From Rhodospirillaceae bacterium (GTDB taxonomy: Bacteria > Pseudomonadota > Alphaproteobacteria > Reyranellales > Reyranellaceae), in assembly GCA_009772935.1 (NCBI GenBank), contig WOUR01000021.1, forward strand, positions 28,418-92,417: a stretch of DNA of 64,000 bases. Reading direction: 5' to 3'. Position numbers and translations under genes: made by a program. The first letter of the stretch is position 1; every line of letters begins with the position of its first letter. Shown in pieces: positions 16,578-25,369 of the stretch. Below the pieces are notes generated by a model. It searched no databases. It worked only from the letters and a program-made list of their open reading frames with translations, and was not told the origin of the DNA.

Positions 16578-18112
16578 CAGATCTTCCGCTCGTGTCCGGC
16601 CCAGTACGGCTCGCGCAACGTCTTCTTCAGCACCTTGCCGACGGGGCTGCGCGGCAATGTGCCGACGAAGTCGACCGACTTCGGCGCCTTGACGCCGCCG
16701 AGCTTCTCCTTGGCAAGCTGGATCAGCTCATCGGCCTTGACGGTCATACCGGGCTTCAGCTCGACGACGGCCTTCACCGCCTCGCCCCACTTCTCGTCGG
16801 GAATGCCGATCACCGCGCAATCCTGCACGGCGGGATGGCTCCACAGGACCTGCTCGACCTCCCCGGGAAAGACGTTGAAGCCGCCAGAGATGATCATGTC
16901 CTTCTTGCGATCGACGATATAGACGAAGCCGTCCTCGTCTATGACGCCGATGTCGCCGGTATGGTGCCAGCCGAAGGCCGAGGCCTCCGCGGTCGCCTCG
17001 ACGTTGTTGTAATAGCCCTTCATCACGAGGCCGCCGCGCACGACGATCTCCCCACGCTGGCCGCGCGGCAGAAGCGTGCCGTGATCGTCCATCACCTCGA
17101 GCCGCACCAGCGGCGAGACCTTGCCGCAGCTCGCGAGCCGGTGGCGCTTGTTGCCCTCCAGGGCCGCCAAGTGATCATCCGGTGAGAAGAACGTGCAGAT
17201 CATGCAGGCCTCGGCCTGGCCGTAGGTCTGGGTCAGCACCGGGCCGAACACCTTCACCGCCTCGACCAGCTTGTCGACCGACATCGGCGCCGAGGCATAG
17301 ACGAGGTGCTGCAGCGAACTGTAGTCGTATTTGCCCACGTCGGGGTGCGCGAGAAGCATGTAGATCAGGGTCGGTGGCATGTAGACATGCGTCACCTTGT
17401 GCGTCTCGATTGCGGCCAGAATGCCGCCGGGATCGGCCGTGCCCATGAAGATGTTGGTGCCGCCGAAGGGCAACAGCGGGAATGAGCAGACGCCCGCCGC
17501 ATGCGTCATCGGCGCCACCATCAGGTGGACCGGCGGCGACTTCACCGGCATGCAGGCCCAGAAGATCGAGTTCATCGTCTCGATGTTGCGGTTGGTGATC
17601 TGCACGCCCTTCGGGCGGCCCGTGGTGCCGCCCGAACTGGCAAGGAACGCGACGTCGTCCGGCGCGTCGGGCAGGTCCGGCGCCTCTTCCTTCTGCGCCG
17701 CCAGCCATGTCTCGAAGGACGGCGTGTCGATGCAGACGAAGCCGGTGATGCGCGGGCAGGCCTCGCGGATGCGCGCGAGGTAGCCCTCGAAGCTCGAATG
17801 GTAGAACAGCACCTCCACATCGGTGTTGTTCAGGATGTAGAGGTTCTCCTCCAGCGCGTTGCGCGCGTTGACCGGTGCCCAGGTGACGCCAGCGCGCACG
17901 ATGCCCAGCAGGCAGGCGTAGGCCGCCGCATGGTTGGGACTGTAGACTGCGGCTTTCGAGCCTCGTCCGAGCCCCATGGCCAGCAGCCCGTTGGCGACGC
18001 GATGAGTCTGGGCGCGCACCTCGCGATAAGTCCAGCCCTGGGTGCCATCATGCAGGCAATGCCGATCTGGATAGAGATCGGCGCCGCGGTCGAAATAGTC
18101 GATCAGCCTCAT
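16577..18112 (-). CDS. Acyl-CoA synthetase / AMP-binding ligase
   Basis: A 511-residue adenylate-forming enzyme of normal length. The phosphate-binding P-loop is SSGGTTGRPKG, the adenine region is QTYGQAEACM, and the hinge motif is HHTGDIGVIDEDGFVYIVDR. The catalytic Lys region near the C-terminus is PRSPVGKVLKK. It activates a carboxylic acid to the acyl-CoA, probably a medium-chain or aromatic acid; the acid cannot be told by eye. It starts at ATG 18112, 22 bp from the GNAT gene upstream on the same strand, so ligase, transporter and acetyltransferase may be one transcript. Confidence 0.9.
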   Translation of the reverse strand: MRLIDYFDRGADLYPDRHCLHDGTQGWTYREVRAQTHRVANGLLAMGLGRGSKAAVYSPNHAAAYACLLGIVRAGVTWAPVNARNALEENLYILNNTDVEVLFYHSSFEGYLARIREACPRITGFVCIDTPSFETWLAAQKEEAPDLPDAPDDVAFLASSGGTTGRPKGVQITNRNIETMNSIFWACMPVKSPPVHLMVAPMTHAAGVCSFPLLPFGGTNIFMGTADPGGILAAIETHKVTHVYMPPTLIYMLLAHPDVGKYDYSSLQHLVYASAPMSVDKLVEAVKVFGPVLTQTYGQAEACMICTFFSPDDHLAALEGNKRHRLASCGKVSPLVRLEVMDDHGTLLPRGQRGEIVVRGGLVMKGYYNNVEATAEASAFGWHHTGDIGVIDEDGFVYIVDRKKDMIISGGFNVFPGEVEQVLWSHPAVQDCAVIGIPDEKWGEAVKAVVELKPGMTVKADELIQLAKEKLGGVKAPKSVDFVGTLPRSPVGKVLKKTLREPYWAGHERKI

Positions 18113-18134
18113 GGCGTCCCTTGCCCCCTTGTTA

Positions 18135-18671
18135 TTATTCTGCCGCTCCCGGCAGCGTCGTATCCCCCGGTCCGAGCGGCCGTTCCATGAGGACACTGTC
18201 GAGCCAGCGGCCGAACTTGAAGCCCACGCTCTTCAAGGTGCCCACCATCGCAAAGCCGCAGGAGGCGTGGAGGTTGATCGACGCCACATGGGCGGAGTCG
18301 CCGATGACCGCGATCATCTGGCGCCGGCCGTCGCGGGCGCACAGGTCGATCAGCGGCACCAGCAGCGCCTTGCCGACGCCCTGCCCCACGGCATCCTTGT
18401 CGATGTAGATCGAGTTCTCGACGGTGAAACGGTAGGCCGGGCGCGTGCGGTAGAGGCCGGCATAGGCGTAGCCCAACAGGCGCCCTTCCTTCTCGGCCAC
18501 GATATAGGGAAGGCCGAGGTCGAGGACCGCGGCGCGGCGCTTCCTCATCTCCGTGAGGTCTGGCGGATCGACCTCGAAGGAGGCCGTGCCGTGCAGCACA
18601 TGATGTCCGTAAATTTCGGCGCACCGCGCCACATCGGCCTCGGTCGAGGCCCTCACCGTCAGTCCACTCAC
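18135..18671 (-). CDS. GNAT N-acetyltransferase, phosphinothricin acetyltransferase (Pat) type
   Basis: A 178-residue acetyltransferase. The pattern CAEIYGHHVLHGTASFEVDP near the N-terminus, the strand LGYAYAGLYRTRPAYRFTVE, the acetyl-CoA loop AVGQGVGKALL and the segment HASCGFAMVGTLKSVGFKFG with W in GRWLDSV are hallmarks of Pat/MddA-like enzymes. These acetylate phosphinothricin, methionine sulfone or related amino acids. It leads the minus-strand group with the acyl-CoA ligase and DMT carrier. Confidence 0.87.
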   Translation of the reverse strand: MSGLTVRASTEADVARCAEIYGHHVLHGTASFEVDPPDLTEMRKRRAAVLDLGLPYIVAEKEGRLLGYAYAGLYRTRPAYRFTVENSIYIDKDAVGQGVGKALLVPLIDLCARDGRRQMIAVIGDSAHVASINLHASCGFAMVGTLKSVGFKFGRWLDSVLMERPLGPGDTTLPGAAE

Positions 18672-18712
18672 GTCTTCAGATCCCCACGCCAGTTCCGGCG
18701 GGGACTATAGAC

Positions 18713-19360
18713 TCAATTGGCGCCGCGCCGAATGGCGCCCGCGTCCGGACCATCGAACTTGAACAGGGAGGCGGCGAGCGGCAGCCCGGTCTGCAGGCCG
18801 TTCAGTGAAACGTCGACCCGCTGGCCCCGACTGTCGATGATCGACCAGCCGCGCAGCACCATGGGGTTTTCGCCGAGGCGCACAATGACCTTGCCCTCGT
18901 TCGGCTTGCGGGTCTGGCTCATGGTGAGCTGCAGCATCCCGTCTGTTCGCTCGACCTTCTCGACCGTGAGGTCGCCGCCCTGCAGCACCATCGGCTCGCG
19001 TACCAGGAAGGAAGCGGCAGTCCAGCCGATCGGCCACTGGCCGAAGTCGCGGTTGGCGATGTCCCACATCGTCACCTGGCTGCCGTCGGCGACGATCTTG
19101 AGCTGCGAGGGCGGATCGTACTCGAAGCGCATGCGGCCGGGCCGGCTCACCGACAGCGTGCCCTGCACGACCGTACCACCCGGGTTTGACTGGACGAAGC
19201 GGGCCTGCATGGTGCGGATGCCGTTGAAGTAGCGTTCGACCTCGGCAACCTGCGGATTGGAGGCCGGCGCCTGGGCGAGGGCAGGCGCCTGGGCCTGCAC
19301 CTGGACGGGACCGAACGACAGGAGAGCAACCGAGGAGAGAGCGGCGAACAGGGTGCGCAT
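18713..19360 (-). CDS. LolA-like outer membrane lipoprotein carrier
   Basis: A 215-residue periplasmic protein. A signal peptide (about 1-24) is followed by an Ala/Gln/Pro-rich linker. The LolA fold is suggested by VERYFNGIRTMQARFVQSNP, then GTLSVSRPGRMRFEYDPPSQ, LKIVADGSQVTMWDI, and the C-terminal WSIIDSRGQRVDVSLNGLQT. LolA-type carriers move lipoproteins between membranes; alphaproteobacterial homologues of this shape are often a shorter, divergent group. The start at 19360 gives a normal signal peptide; a start 39 bases upstream is possible. Confidence 0.8.
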   Translation of the reverse strand: MRTLFAALSSVALLSFGPVQVQAQAPALAQAPASNPQVAEVERYFNGIRTMQARFVQSNPGGTVVQGTLSVSRPGRMRFEYDPPSQLKIVADGSQVTMWDIANRDFGQWPIGWTAASFLVREPMVLQGGDLTVEKVERTDGMLQLTMSQTRKPNEGKVIVRLGENPMVLRGWSIIDSRGQRVDVSLNGLQTGLPLAASLFKFDGPDAGAIRRGAN

Positions 19361-19464
19361 CTGGCGGATATGACGGTCGAATACGGCAGAATCAAGCATC
19401 GGCGGGCACTTCCCAATCGTGTGAACGTCCGTTTACCATGCGGCAACCAGCAGGAGGTAACGCC

Positions 19465-20592
19465 ATGCATGTCGGAATGGCTGCAGTCTTCCAGAACACC
19501 GGCCGGGCGCTCAGCGACCGCCAGATCTACCTGAACGAGCTCGCGCTGGCCGACATGGCCGAGCCGCTGGGTTTCGATTCGATCTGGTCGGTCGAGCATC
19601 ACTTCACTGACTATACGATGTGCCCCGACGTGGTGCAGTTCCTGTCCTACATGGCCGGCCGGACCCGGCACGTGCGGCTGGGTTCGATGGTCGTGGTGCT
19701 GCCCTGGCACGATCCGGTGCGGGTCGCCGAGCAGATTTCCATGCTCGACCATCTTTCGGGCGGCCGCATGATCCTGGGCCTCGGCCGCGGCGCCGGGAAG
19801 GTCGAGTTCGACGGCTTCCGCCTCGACATGGGCGACAGCCGCGAGCTGTTCGTCGAATACGGCGAGGCGCTGCTGAAGGGCCTCGAGACCGGAATCATGG
19901 AGCATCAGGGCAAGCACTACCGGCAGCCACTGGTCGAGATCCGCCCCGCGCCGTTCAAGAGCTTCCGCGGCCGCACCTATGCCGCGGCGGTCTCGCCCGA
20001 GAGCGCGCGCATCATGGCGCGGCTCGGAGTCGGCCTGCTGATCATCCCGCAGAAGCCGTGGCGCGAGGTCGAGAAGGAACTCACCGAGTACAATGCACTC
20101 TATCGCGAGATCAACGGCGCCGACGCACCGCAGCCGATCTCGGCCGGCTGGACCTTCGTCGACGAAAGCGCCGAGCGGGCGCGCGAGATGGCCGTGAAGT
20201 ACATCGGCGGGTACTACCGCACAGTGCTGGACCACTACCAGTTCGCCGGCGCGCACATGAAGAACCAGCGCGGCTACGAGTACTATGCCAAGATGAACGA
20301 GAAGCTCGCCGTCTACGGCGACCAGAAGGCCATCGAGTTCTTTGCCGATCTCCAAGTCTACGGCACGCCCGAGCAGGTCCACGAGAAGATCATGGCGATC
20401 CACAAGCAAACGAACAATTGCGGCTATGTCGGCGTTTTCTCCTATGCGGGCATGCCGCACGAGGAAGCGGCACGGAACATGCGGATGTTCGCCGACGCCG
20501 TGATGCCCGAGTTGAAGACGTTCGACGCCGGCGCACCGGTCGACCGCTCGCGGCCCCTGCCCGACCTGCGCTTCGCCGCCGCTGCGGAGTAG
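19465..20592 (+). CDS. LLM-class flavin-dependent oxidoreductase (luciferase-like monooxygenase)
   Basis: A 375-residue bacterial-luciferase-type monooxygenase. The N-terminal LADMAEPLGFDSIWSVEHHF, followed by GRTRHVRLGSMVVVLPWHDPV and AEQISMLDHLSGGRMILGLG, shows the TIM-barrel flavin site. Pro-Glu-x-Ala-type AVSPESARIMARLG is also present. It uses FMNH2 to oxygenate an unknown substrate. The ATG at 19465 is preceded by a strong AGGAGGT site. The gene ends just before the hairpin row at 20649-20856. Confidence 0.9.
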   Translation: MHVGMAAVFQNTGRALSDRQIYLNELALADMAEPLGFDSIWSVEHHFTDYTMCPDVVQFLSYMAGRTRHVRLGSMVVVLPWHDPVRVAEQISMLDHLSGGRMILGLGRGAGKVEFDGFRLDMGDSRELFVEYGEALLKGLETGIMEHQGKHYRQPLVEIRPAPFKSFRGRTYAAAVSPESARIMARLGVGLLIIPQKPWREVEKELTEYNALYREINGADAPQPISAGWTFVDESAERAREMAVKYIGGYYRTVLDHYQFAGAHMKNQRGYEYYAKMNEKLAVYGDQKAIEFFADLQVYGTPEQVHEKIMAIHKQTNNCGYVGVFSYAGMPHEEAARNMRMFADAVMPELKTFDAGAPVDRSRPLPDLRFAAAAE

Positions 20593-20648
20593 AAGGCGCG
20601 GTCTCGATCCTCCTGATACGCTGCAGCATGGATGTAATCGGGATCAAT

Positions 20649-20856
20649 CACTTCCCCATTCAGATGGGGAAGTGCCCCGTCATACGGGGCGATGGAGTCA
20701 TAGGCCGAGCAGAGCTCGGCCTCCTAAGCGTCAGGACATCGCTTCGCGATGTCCGGGAGCGCCGAAGAACGAATGACCACTGCATGTCGCCTCGGTCGGC
20801 TAGCGACTTGGTTACAAGCCGCGATACGCCGCCACCTCCCCATATGAATGGGGAGG
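20649..20856. repeat. Row of five perfect palindromes in the gap before the RiPP exporter
   Basis: Five perfect stem-loops lie in 208 bases. (1) CACTTCCCCAT at 20649-20659 pairs with 20664-20674 over loop TCAG. (2) GCCCCGT at 20674-20680 pairs with 20684-20690. (3) AGGCCGAGC at 20702-20710 pairs with 20714-20722. (4) GGACATCGC at 20734-20742 pairs with 20746-20754. (5) CCTCCCCAT at 20835-20843 pairs with 20848-20856 over loop ATGA. The first and last share the TCCCCAT/ATGGGGA core and bracket the row. No T-run follows any of them. REP-like dispersed repeats or a strong RNA structure ahead of the exporter are the main options. Confidence 0.75.
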
Positions 20857-20877
20857 AAGGTAACCCTCCTTCGCCAA

Positions 20878-22563
20878 ATGCTGGCTGATCTGAGGGCTGC
20901 CTGGCGCCTGCGCAGCGGACAGGCCGGACCGGGACGCCTGGCCTGCCTCAGCCTGCTGATCGTACTCGCGGGAGCCACCGACGGGATGGGCCTCGCCCTG
21001 CTCGTGCCGCTGCTGAATTCGCTCGGAGCCACCGATGCCGGACCGCAGGAGGGCCTGTTCGCCTTCCTTCCCCGGACCCTCACCGGCCTGTTGTTGGTCT
21101 TCCTGGCCATCGTGCTGGTCCGCGCCATGGTCGCTCGAACCCGGCTGCTGGCGACCGCCCGCCTCTCCTTCGACTTCGCCGTCGCGCTGCGGGTCAGGGC
21201 ATATGCCGCTATCGCCCACGCCTCCTGGACATACCTGCAGCGCCAGCGGACGGCCGACTTCCATGCTCTGTTCTCGACCGAGATCGACAGGGTCGAGCAC
21301 GCGACCCATCTGCTGCTCGAAGCGCCGGCGCGCCTGTCCATCCTGGTGGCGCATTTCGTGGTCGCCTTCGCCATCGCGCCGGGCTTCACCGCGCTCGCCA
21401 TCGCCTTCGGCGCGGCCCTGATCTGGCTGATGCGCCACAAGCTCACAGAAAGCCGCCGGCTCGGCGAGAGGGCGTCGGACGCCAACATGCGCGTCAGCCG
21501 CGAGATCAGCGAATTCCTCCAGGCGCTGAAGCTCACCAAGGCCTATGGCGCGGAAGCCCGGCATGTGCGCGCCTTTGCCGACGCCGCCCGCAGCGCCGAA
21601 GGCGCCGACCTTGCGGCGAACCGCCTGCAGGCCGACACGCGCTTCTTCCTCGACTGTCTGGTCGCCGTCGCCCTGGCGGCCTTTCTGTGGATGGCGGCAA
21701 GCTGGGCTGCCTTGCCGCTGGCCGACCTGCTGGTGCTGATCCTGGTCTTCCAGCGCCTGCTGCCGATGCTGCAGGGCGTGCAGGAGCTCGGCCAGGAATT
21801 CTTCCATGCATCGCCCGCCTACAGGCTCGTCGCCGACGCGATCGAGGACTGCGAGGCGGCGGCCGATGGTGCGGGTACGGGTACGGGCCTGCCGGGTCCC
21901 TTGGCCTTCGAGCGCGAGATCCGGCTGCAGGAGGTACGCTTCCGCTACGACAATCAGCCGGAGATCCTGCGTGGCGTCGACTTGACGCTGCCGGCCGGCT
22001 CTCTGACCGTGATGTCCGGCGTATCGGGCGCCGGCAAGAGTACGATCCTCGACCTGCTGGGCGGCCTTCTCACGCCGCAGTCGGGACGCATCCTGATCGA
22101 CGGGCGCGAGCTCTCGCCGACGCTCGCCGCGGCGTGGCGGCGCTCGGTCGGCACGCTGGCGCAGGAGGCCTTCCTCTTCCACGCCTCGGTCCGTGCCAAT
22201 CTCGCCTGGGCGCGGCCCGACGCCCCGGACGAGGCGATGCAGGAGGCGCTGCGGCTGGCCGGGCTCGGCGATTTCGTCGCCGCGCTGCCGCAGGGTCTCG
22301 ATACGGTCGTCGGCGATCGCGGCGCCAGCCTGTCGGGCGGCGAGCGCCAGCGACTGGCACTGGCCCGCCTGCTGCTGCGTGCCCCGTCGCTGATACTGCT
22401 CGACGAGCCGGCCAGCGCGCTCGATGCCGCCAACGAGGAGCGCATCCTGGAGACCATCGCCGGCCTGAAGGGGCGGGCGACGATCCTGCTCGTCACCCAT
22501 CGTCCCGCCGTCATCGCGGCGGCCGACCGTCACGTCGTGCTGGTCGAAGGCAGGCTGGTGTGA
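20878..22563 (+). CDS. ABC exporter, fused membrane and ATPase domains (lasso peptide exporter type)
   Basis: About 561 residues from ATG 20878; an in-frame ATG at 20848 lies inside a palindrome arm and is less likely. The first 300 residues have six membrane segments, starting with LACLSLLIVLAGATDGMGLA. The ATPase half has Walker A SGVSGAGKST (about 381-390), signature LSGGERQRLALARLLL, and Walker B LILLDEPASALD. It is therefore a half-transporter that works as a dimer and exports a substrate. Its place at the head of the RiPP locus suggests it secretes the mature peptide and gives self-immunity. No peptidase C39 domain is present. Its stop overlaps the glycosyltransferase start. Confidence 0.88.
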   Translation: MLADLRAAWRLRSGQAGPGRLACLSLLIVLAGATDGMGLALLVPLLNSLGATDAGPQEGLFAFLPRTLTGLLLVFLAIVLVRAMVARTRLLATARLSFDFAVALRVRAYAAIAHASWTYLQRQRTADFHALFSTEIDRVEHATHLLLEAPARLSILVAHFVVAFAIAPGFTALAIAFGAALIWLMRHKLTESRRLGERASDANMRVSREISEFLQALKLTKAYGAEARHVRAFADAARSAEGADLAANRLQADTRFFLDCLVAVALAAFLWMAASWAALPLADLLVLILVFQRLLPMLQGVQELGQEFFHASPAYRLVADAIEDCEAAADGAGTGTGLPGPLAFEREIRLQEVRFRYDNQPEILRGVDLTLPAGSLTVMSGVSGAGKSTILDLLGGLLTPQSGRILIDGRELSPTLAAAWRRSVGTLAQEAFLFHASVRANLAWARPDAPDEAMQEALRLAGLGDFVAALPQGLDTVVGDRGASLSGGERQRLALARLLLRAPSLILLDEPASALDAANEERILETIAGLKGRATILLVTHRPAVIAAADRHVVLVEGRLV

Positions 22564-23531
22564 ACGGCGCCGCGCTCCGCCTGCTGACATTCGGATCGCT
22601 TGGCTACGCGCGCAGCCTCGCCAAGAACGTCGTGAGAGGAGCGCTCGGGCGGCCGTCGCTCTTCACCGCCAACGACATCCTGTTCCGGCACTATGTGCGG
22701 CAACTCAGCGGGCTCGGAAGGATCGACAGAATCACCTGCATTGCCTCGACCCACGAGGGCGCCGGTTCGCAGTCTCTGATGACGATGAGGGCCATCGAGT
22801 TCGCGCGCGCCCACGGCCTCACTTACGTCCATACGCCGTTCACCGTGATCCATCACGCCGATTGCCCGATGCACGAATGGGCGGAGGCCTGGGAATCGCA
22901 TTTCAATCTCGGTGCGGGCGAGGCCGCCGTCAGCGACATCGGCACGCACGATGCCGTCAATTTCGCCTTCACCTTTCCCATGCTGCGCTCGCTGTTCGGG
23001 GTCGAGGACGAAGATCTTCCATTCGACGAATCGCTCGTTCGCGACTTCAGGCGCAAGTACCGTCTGAACAAGGCGCCCCGCCCGAAAGCGTTCCCGAGCG
23101 TGTGCATCCACGTCCGGCAGCGCAACCGGCACGACTTCCATTCGGAGGACGCCACCGACATGGTCTGCCTGGCGCGGGTCGTCGCACAGGTCCGCACGAT
23201 CCTCCGTGAGCATTGCCCCGAACACACGCTGCGCGTCTTCTCGCAGGGCATCCCGTCCGACTTCTCGTCGCTCGACATCGCAGAGAGCCAATTGTCGCTC
23301 GACGCCGATCCCTTCTGGAGCATGCGCGAGATGATCGAAGCCGATCTTCTGATCACGACACGGGGAACGTTCGGGCACGTCGCAGCCCTTCTCTGCGACG
23401 GGATCGTCCTCGCCGACGGCCAGTTTCCATTGCAAAGGGGCTGGCTGACCTACGATGCCGGCGGAGTGTTCGACACGGCGGCGCTGGCATCCGAAGTCTC
23501 GGCAAAGATGCGCTCGGCCAGCGGCAGGTAG
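22560..23531 (+). CDS. Putative glycosyltransferase, fucosyltransferase-like, coupled to the RiPP exporter
   Basis: A 323-residue protein starting at GTG 22560, which overlaps the exporter stop (GTGTGA). There is no signal peptide. The middle has FPSVCIHVRQRNRHDFH, and the C-terminal third has DADPFWSMREMIEADLLITT followed by RGTFGHVAALLCDGIVLADG. This pattern of a basic HVRQ segment and an ADLLIT(T/S)R-x-(T/S)F-x-HVAALL segment is typical of GT-B type fucosyltransferase-like proteins seen in surface polysaccharide loci. The sugar and acceptor are unknown. Its position makes the peptide a possible acceptor. The last 82 bases overlap the convergent dioxygenase gene. Confidence 0.55.
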   Translation: MNGAALRLLTFGSLGYARSLAKNVVRGALGRPSLFTANDILFRHYVRQLSGLGRIDRITCIASTHEGAGSQSLMTMRAIEFARAHGLTYVHTPFTVIHHADCPMHEWAEAWESHFNLGAGEAAVSDIGTHDAVNFAFTFPMLRSLFGVEDEDLPFDESLVRDFRRKYRLNKAPRPKAFPSVCIHVRQRNRHDFHSEDATDMVCLARVVAQVRTILREHCPEHTLRVFSQGIPSDFSSLDIAESQLSLDADPFWSMREMIEADLLITTRGTFGHVAALLCDGIVLADGQFPLQRGWLTYDAGGVFDTAALASEVSAKMRSASGR

Positions 23532-24445
23532 CGCAGCAGCAGCGGCTCGAACTTGATGTACTCGCGCAGCGCCTTGGTGATCGCAAACAGCCGCAGCCGG
23601 AAGGACGGCAACGGCGCGCGCGGGTCGATGAGCGGCCTTTCGAATTTCGACGTCCTGACGCCCCTTGACCGGAATTCGAGGGCCAGGCTGAGACGGGGCT
23701 CGGCGCTGCCGGCATTGGCGCCGCCCCAATGGAGGATGTTGCCGCGCCAGCCGATCATCGCGCCGGCGGCGGCCGGCAGGGCGATCACGTCCTGCAGGGC
23801 CGCGCGAACGACGCGTGGCGACAGCGGCGTGTCGGTATCGATGGCGTCGGAAATCCCGCGCGAGACGCCGGTCGGCAGCAGGAACATGCAGCCATTCTCG
23901 ACCGTGGCATCGGAGAGCGGGATCCACGCCGACAGGAACGCATCGCCGCCCTCCCGGTAGTCGTCGTGGAGACTCCAGCCGGCGACGCGCCGCTCGCCAG
24001 CGACCCAATGGGCCCAGACGACCGTGTTCTGCTGATAGCCCTCGCCAACCGCCGATTCGAGGAAGGAAGCGACCTGTGGCGATCGCGCAATGCTCCAGAA
24101 TTCGTCGAAGACGAAGGCGAAGGCGACCGGCCAGCCATCTGCCCGTACCGCCTCGACGATGCGGCGCATCCTGGCGATCAGCGCAGGATCGAAGACCTGG
24201 GGCAGCCGGAAGTAGCCCTCGCAGTCGAGGCGGCGCTTCTCGCGTGCGGAATCCACATCGGAAAGGCGCGCCGGGTTGTCATCGCCCAAGCCGTCCCTTC
24301 CGATGGAGGCGAATGGCACGAGCCTGCGCCAGCGATCGACGTCGAAGGCTTGCTCGAATCTCTTATCTGTGTCCTCGGGCGACAGCTCAGACTGCTTCAG
24401 GAGTGCCTGAACAGCCGAGGCGAGTTGCTCCGCGGACGCGCGCAT
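23450..24445 (-). CDS. Phytanoyl-CoA dioxygenase (PhyH) family protein, first of a pair
   Basis: A 331-residue putative Fe(II)/2-oxoglutarate dioxygenase. The iron triad candidates are the His and Asp of SLHDDYREGG and the distal His of GNILHWGGANAG; the Arg of EPRLSLALEFRSRG is placed to bind 2-oxoglutarate. FLSAWIPLSDATVENGCMFL is the usual PhyH strand before the distal His. ATG 24445 overlaps the TGA of the upstream dioxygenase by one base, so the two are coupled. It could hydroxylate a small molecule or a peptide; its nested position in the RiPP locus raises the second option. The end overlaps the glycosyltransferase gene by 82 bases on the other strand. Confidence 0.8.
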   Translation of the reverse strand: MRASAEQLASAVQALLKQSELSPEDTDKRFEQAFDVDRWRRLVPFASIGRDGLGDDNPARLSDVDSAREKRRLDCEGYFRLPQVFDPALIARMRRIVEAVRADGWPVAFAFVFDEFWSIARSPQVASFLESAVGEGYQQNTVVWAHWVAGERRVAGWSLHDDYREGGDAFLSAWIPLSDATVENGCMFLLPTGVSRGISDAIDTDTPLSPRVVRAALQDVIALPAAAGAMIGWRGNILHWGGANAGSAEPRLSLALEFRSRGVRTSKFERPLIDPRAPLPSFRLRLFAITKALREYIKFEPLLLRYLPLAERIFAETSDASAAVSNTPPAS

Positions 24446-25233
24446 CAACCGGCTGGGCGCACGTGGGCGAACAGCTTGCGGAGGTCATCGGGCACGCCAC
24501 CGAGGAAGCCCGGCTCGAAGACCAGGCGCGGCAGGGTCTCCTTCCGGAAATTGACCGGATCCTGGTACCAGCGCCGGGCATAGGTGGCATAGACCATCGG
24601 CCGCACCTGACCGGACCGGTTGGCCATCCCGCTGTGATAGGTGCGGAAGTCCCACATCACGCCGGAGCCGAGCGGAATGGTCGGCCGTTCCGGCTCGGCG
24701 CCTTCGTGCTCGCCGCGCCGGTGGCTGCCTGGCCACAGCGCCGTGGTACCCGAGATCTCGTTCATCTCGACCAGAGGGAGGGCAAAGGTCATGGCATAGG
24801 CCGGCAGCAGGCGCGATATCGCGGAGTTGAACAGGATCGGGCCGTCGTGATGAATGTGCTGGTCCTCGGCGCCGCTGAGCGAGAGGATCGCACCGAAGGC
24901 ATCGATGATCGCCTCCTCGTCGAGGATCATGCGGATCAGCGCGATCACATAGGGGTTGGCGTAGACCTGCTGGGCCCCGAGGCCACCGGAAAAATGCAGC
25001 GGGATCATGAAGCGCCGGGCGCCGACTTCCAGCGACTGGGGCGTTTCCATATCCCGGATCTGGTCGCGGTAGCGTATGAGGAACTCCTCATGCAGCGAGC
25101 GAATCGTGTCCTGCGGGACGATATTGTCGAGGATGACGTAGCCTTCGCGCGTGAACCCCTCGAAGGCCGCCTCGACCTCCTTTGACTGGGCGAGCCCTTC
25201 AGTCGGAACGCCGGAAAAATCGATTCGGATCAT
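24445..25233 (-). CDS. Phytanoyl-CoA dioxygenase (PhyH) family protein, second of a pair
   Basis: A 262-residue member of the same superfamily, but not close in sequence to its neighbour. The N-terminus has FEGFTREGYVILDNIVPQDT, the iron site is HIHHDGPIL (His-x-Asp), the distal His is in DFRTYHSGMANRS, and the Arg is in QVRPMVYATYARRW. MTFALPLVEMNEISGTTALW is the typical PhyH core. The product would insert oxygen into an unknown substrate using Fe(II) and 2-oxoglutarate. It is divergent from the kinase gene at 25370 and shares its 136-bp promoter region, which suggests joint control with the RiPP genes. Confidence 0.85.
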   Translation of the reverse strand: MIRIDFSGVPTEGLAQSKEVEAAFEGFTREGYVILDNIVPQDTIRSLHEEFLIRYRDQIRDMETPQSLEVGARRFMIPLHFSGGLGAQQVYANPYVIALIRMILDEEAIIDAFGAILSLSGAEDQHIHHDGPILFNSAISRLLPAYAMTFALPLVEMNEISGTTALWPGSHRRGEHEGAEPERPTIPLGSGVMWDFRTYHSGMANRSGQVRPMVYATYARRWYQDPVNFRKETLPRLVFEPGFLGGVPDDLRKLFAHVRPAG

Positions 25234-25369
25234 GTGCGTCGTCTATAAATCCAGCCGGGCCTTTTGCGGTATCTCGTCGGGGCCAAGGCTGTCGCAACAT
25301 TCGAGGAAGTCAAGACATTCTGCTATGAGCATGCAAGGTGTCCGCCCCGGGCCGCCGGGAGGAGTGCAC
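25234..25369. promoter_or_regulatory. Divergent promoter region between dioxygenase pair and RiPP kinase
   Basis: This 136-bp gap must carry the promoters for the minus-strand dioxygenases and for the plus-strand kinase-B2-cyclase group. No perfect palindrome or convincing -35/-10 pair stands out by eye. A strong GGGAGGAG ribosome binding site at 25357-25364 decides the kinase start in favour of GTG 25370 over ATG 25325. Confidence 0.4.

Noticed and set aside
25325..25369. ATG 25325 as start of the HprK-like kinase
   Set aside because: It has no ribosome binding site, while GTG 25370 follows GGGAGGAG at good distance and begins at the conserved N-terminus.
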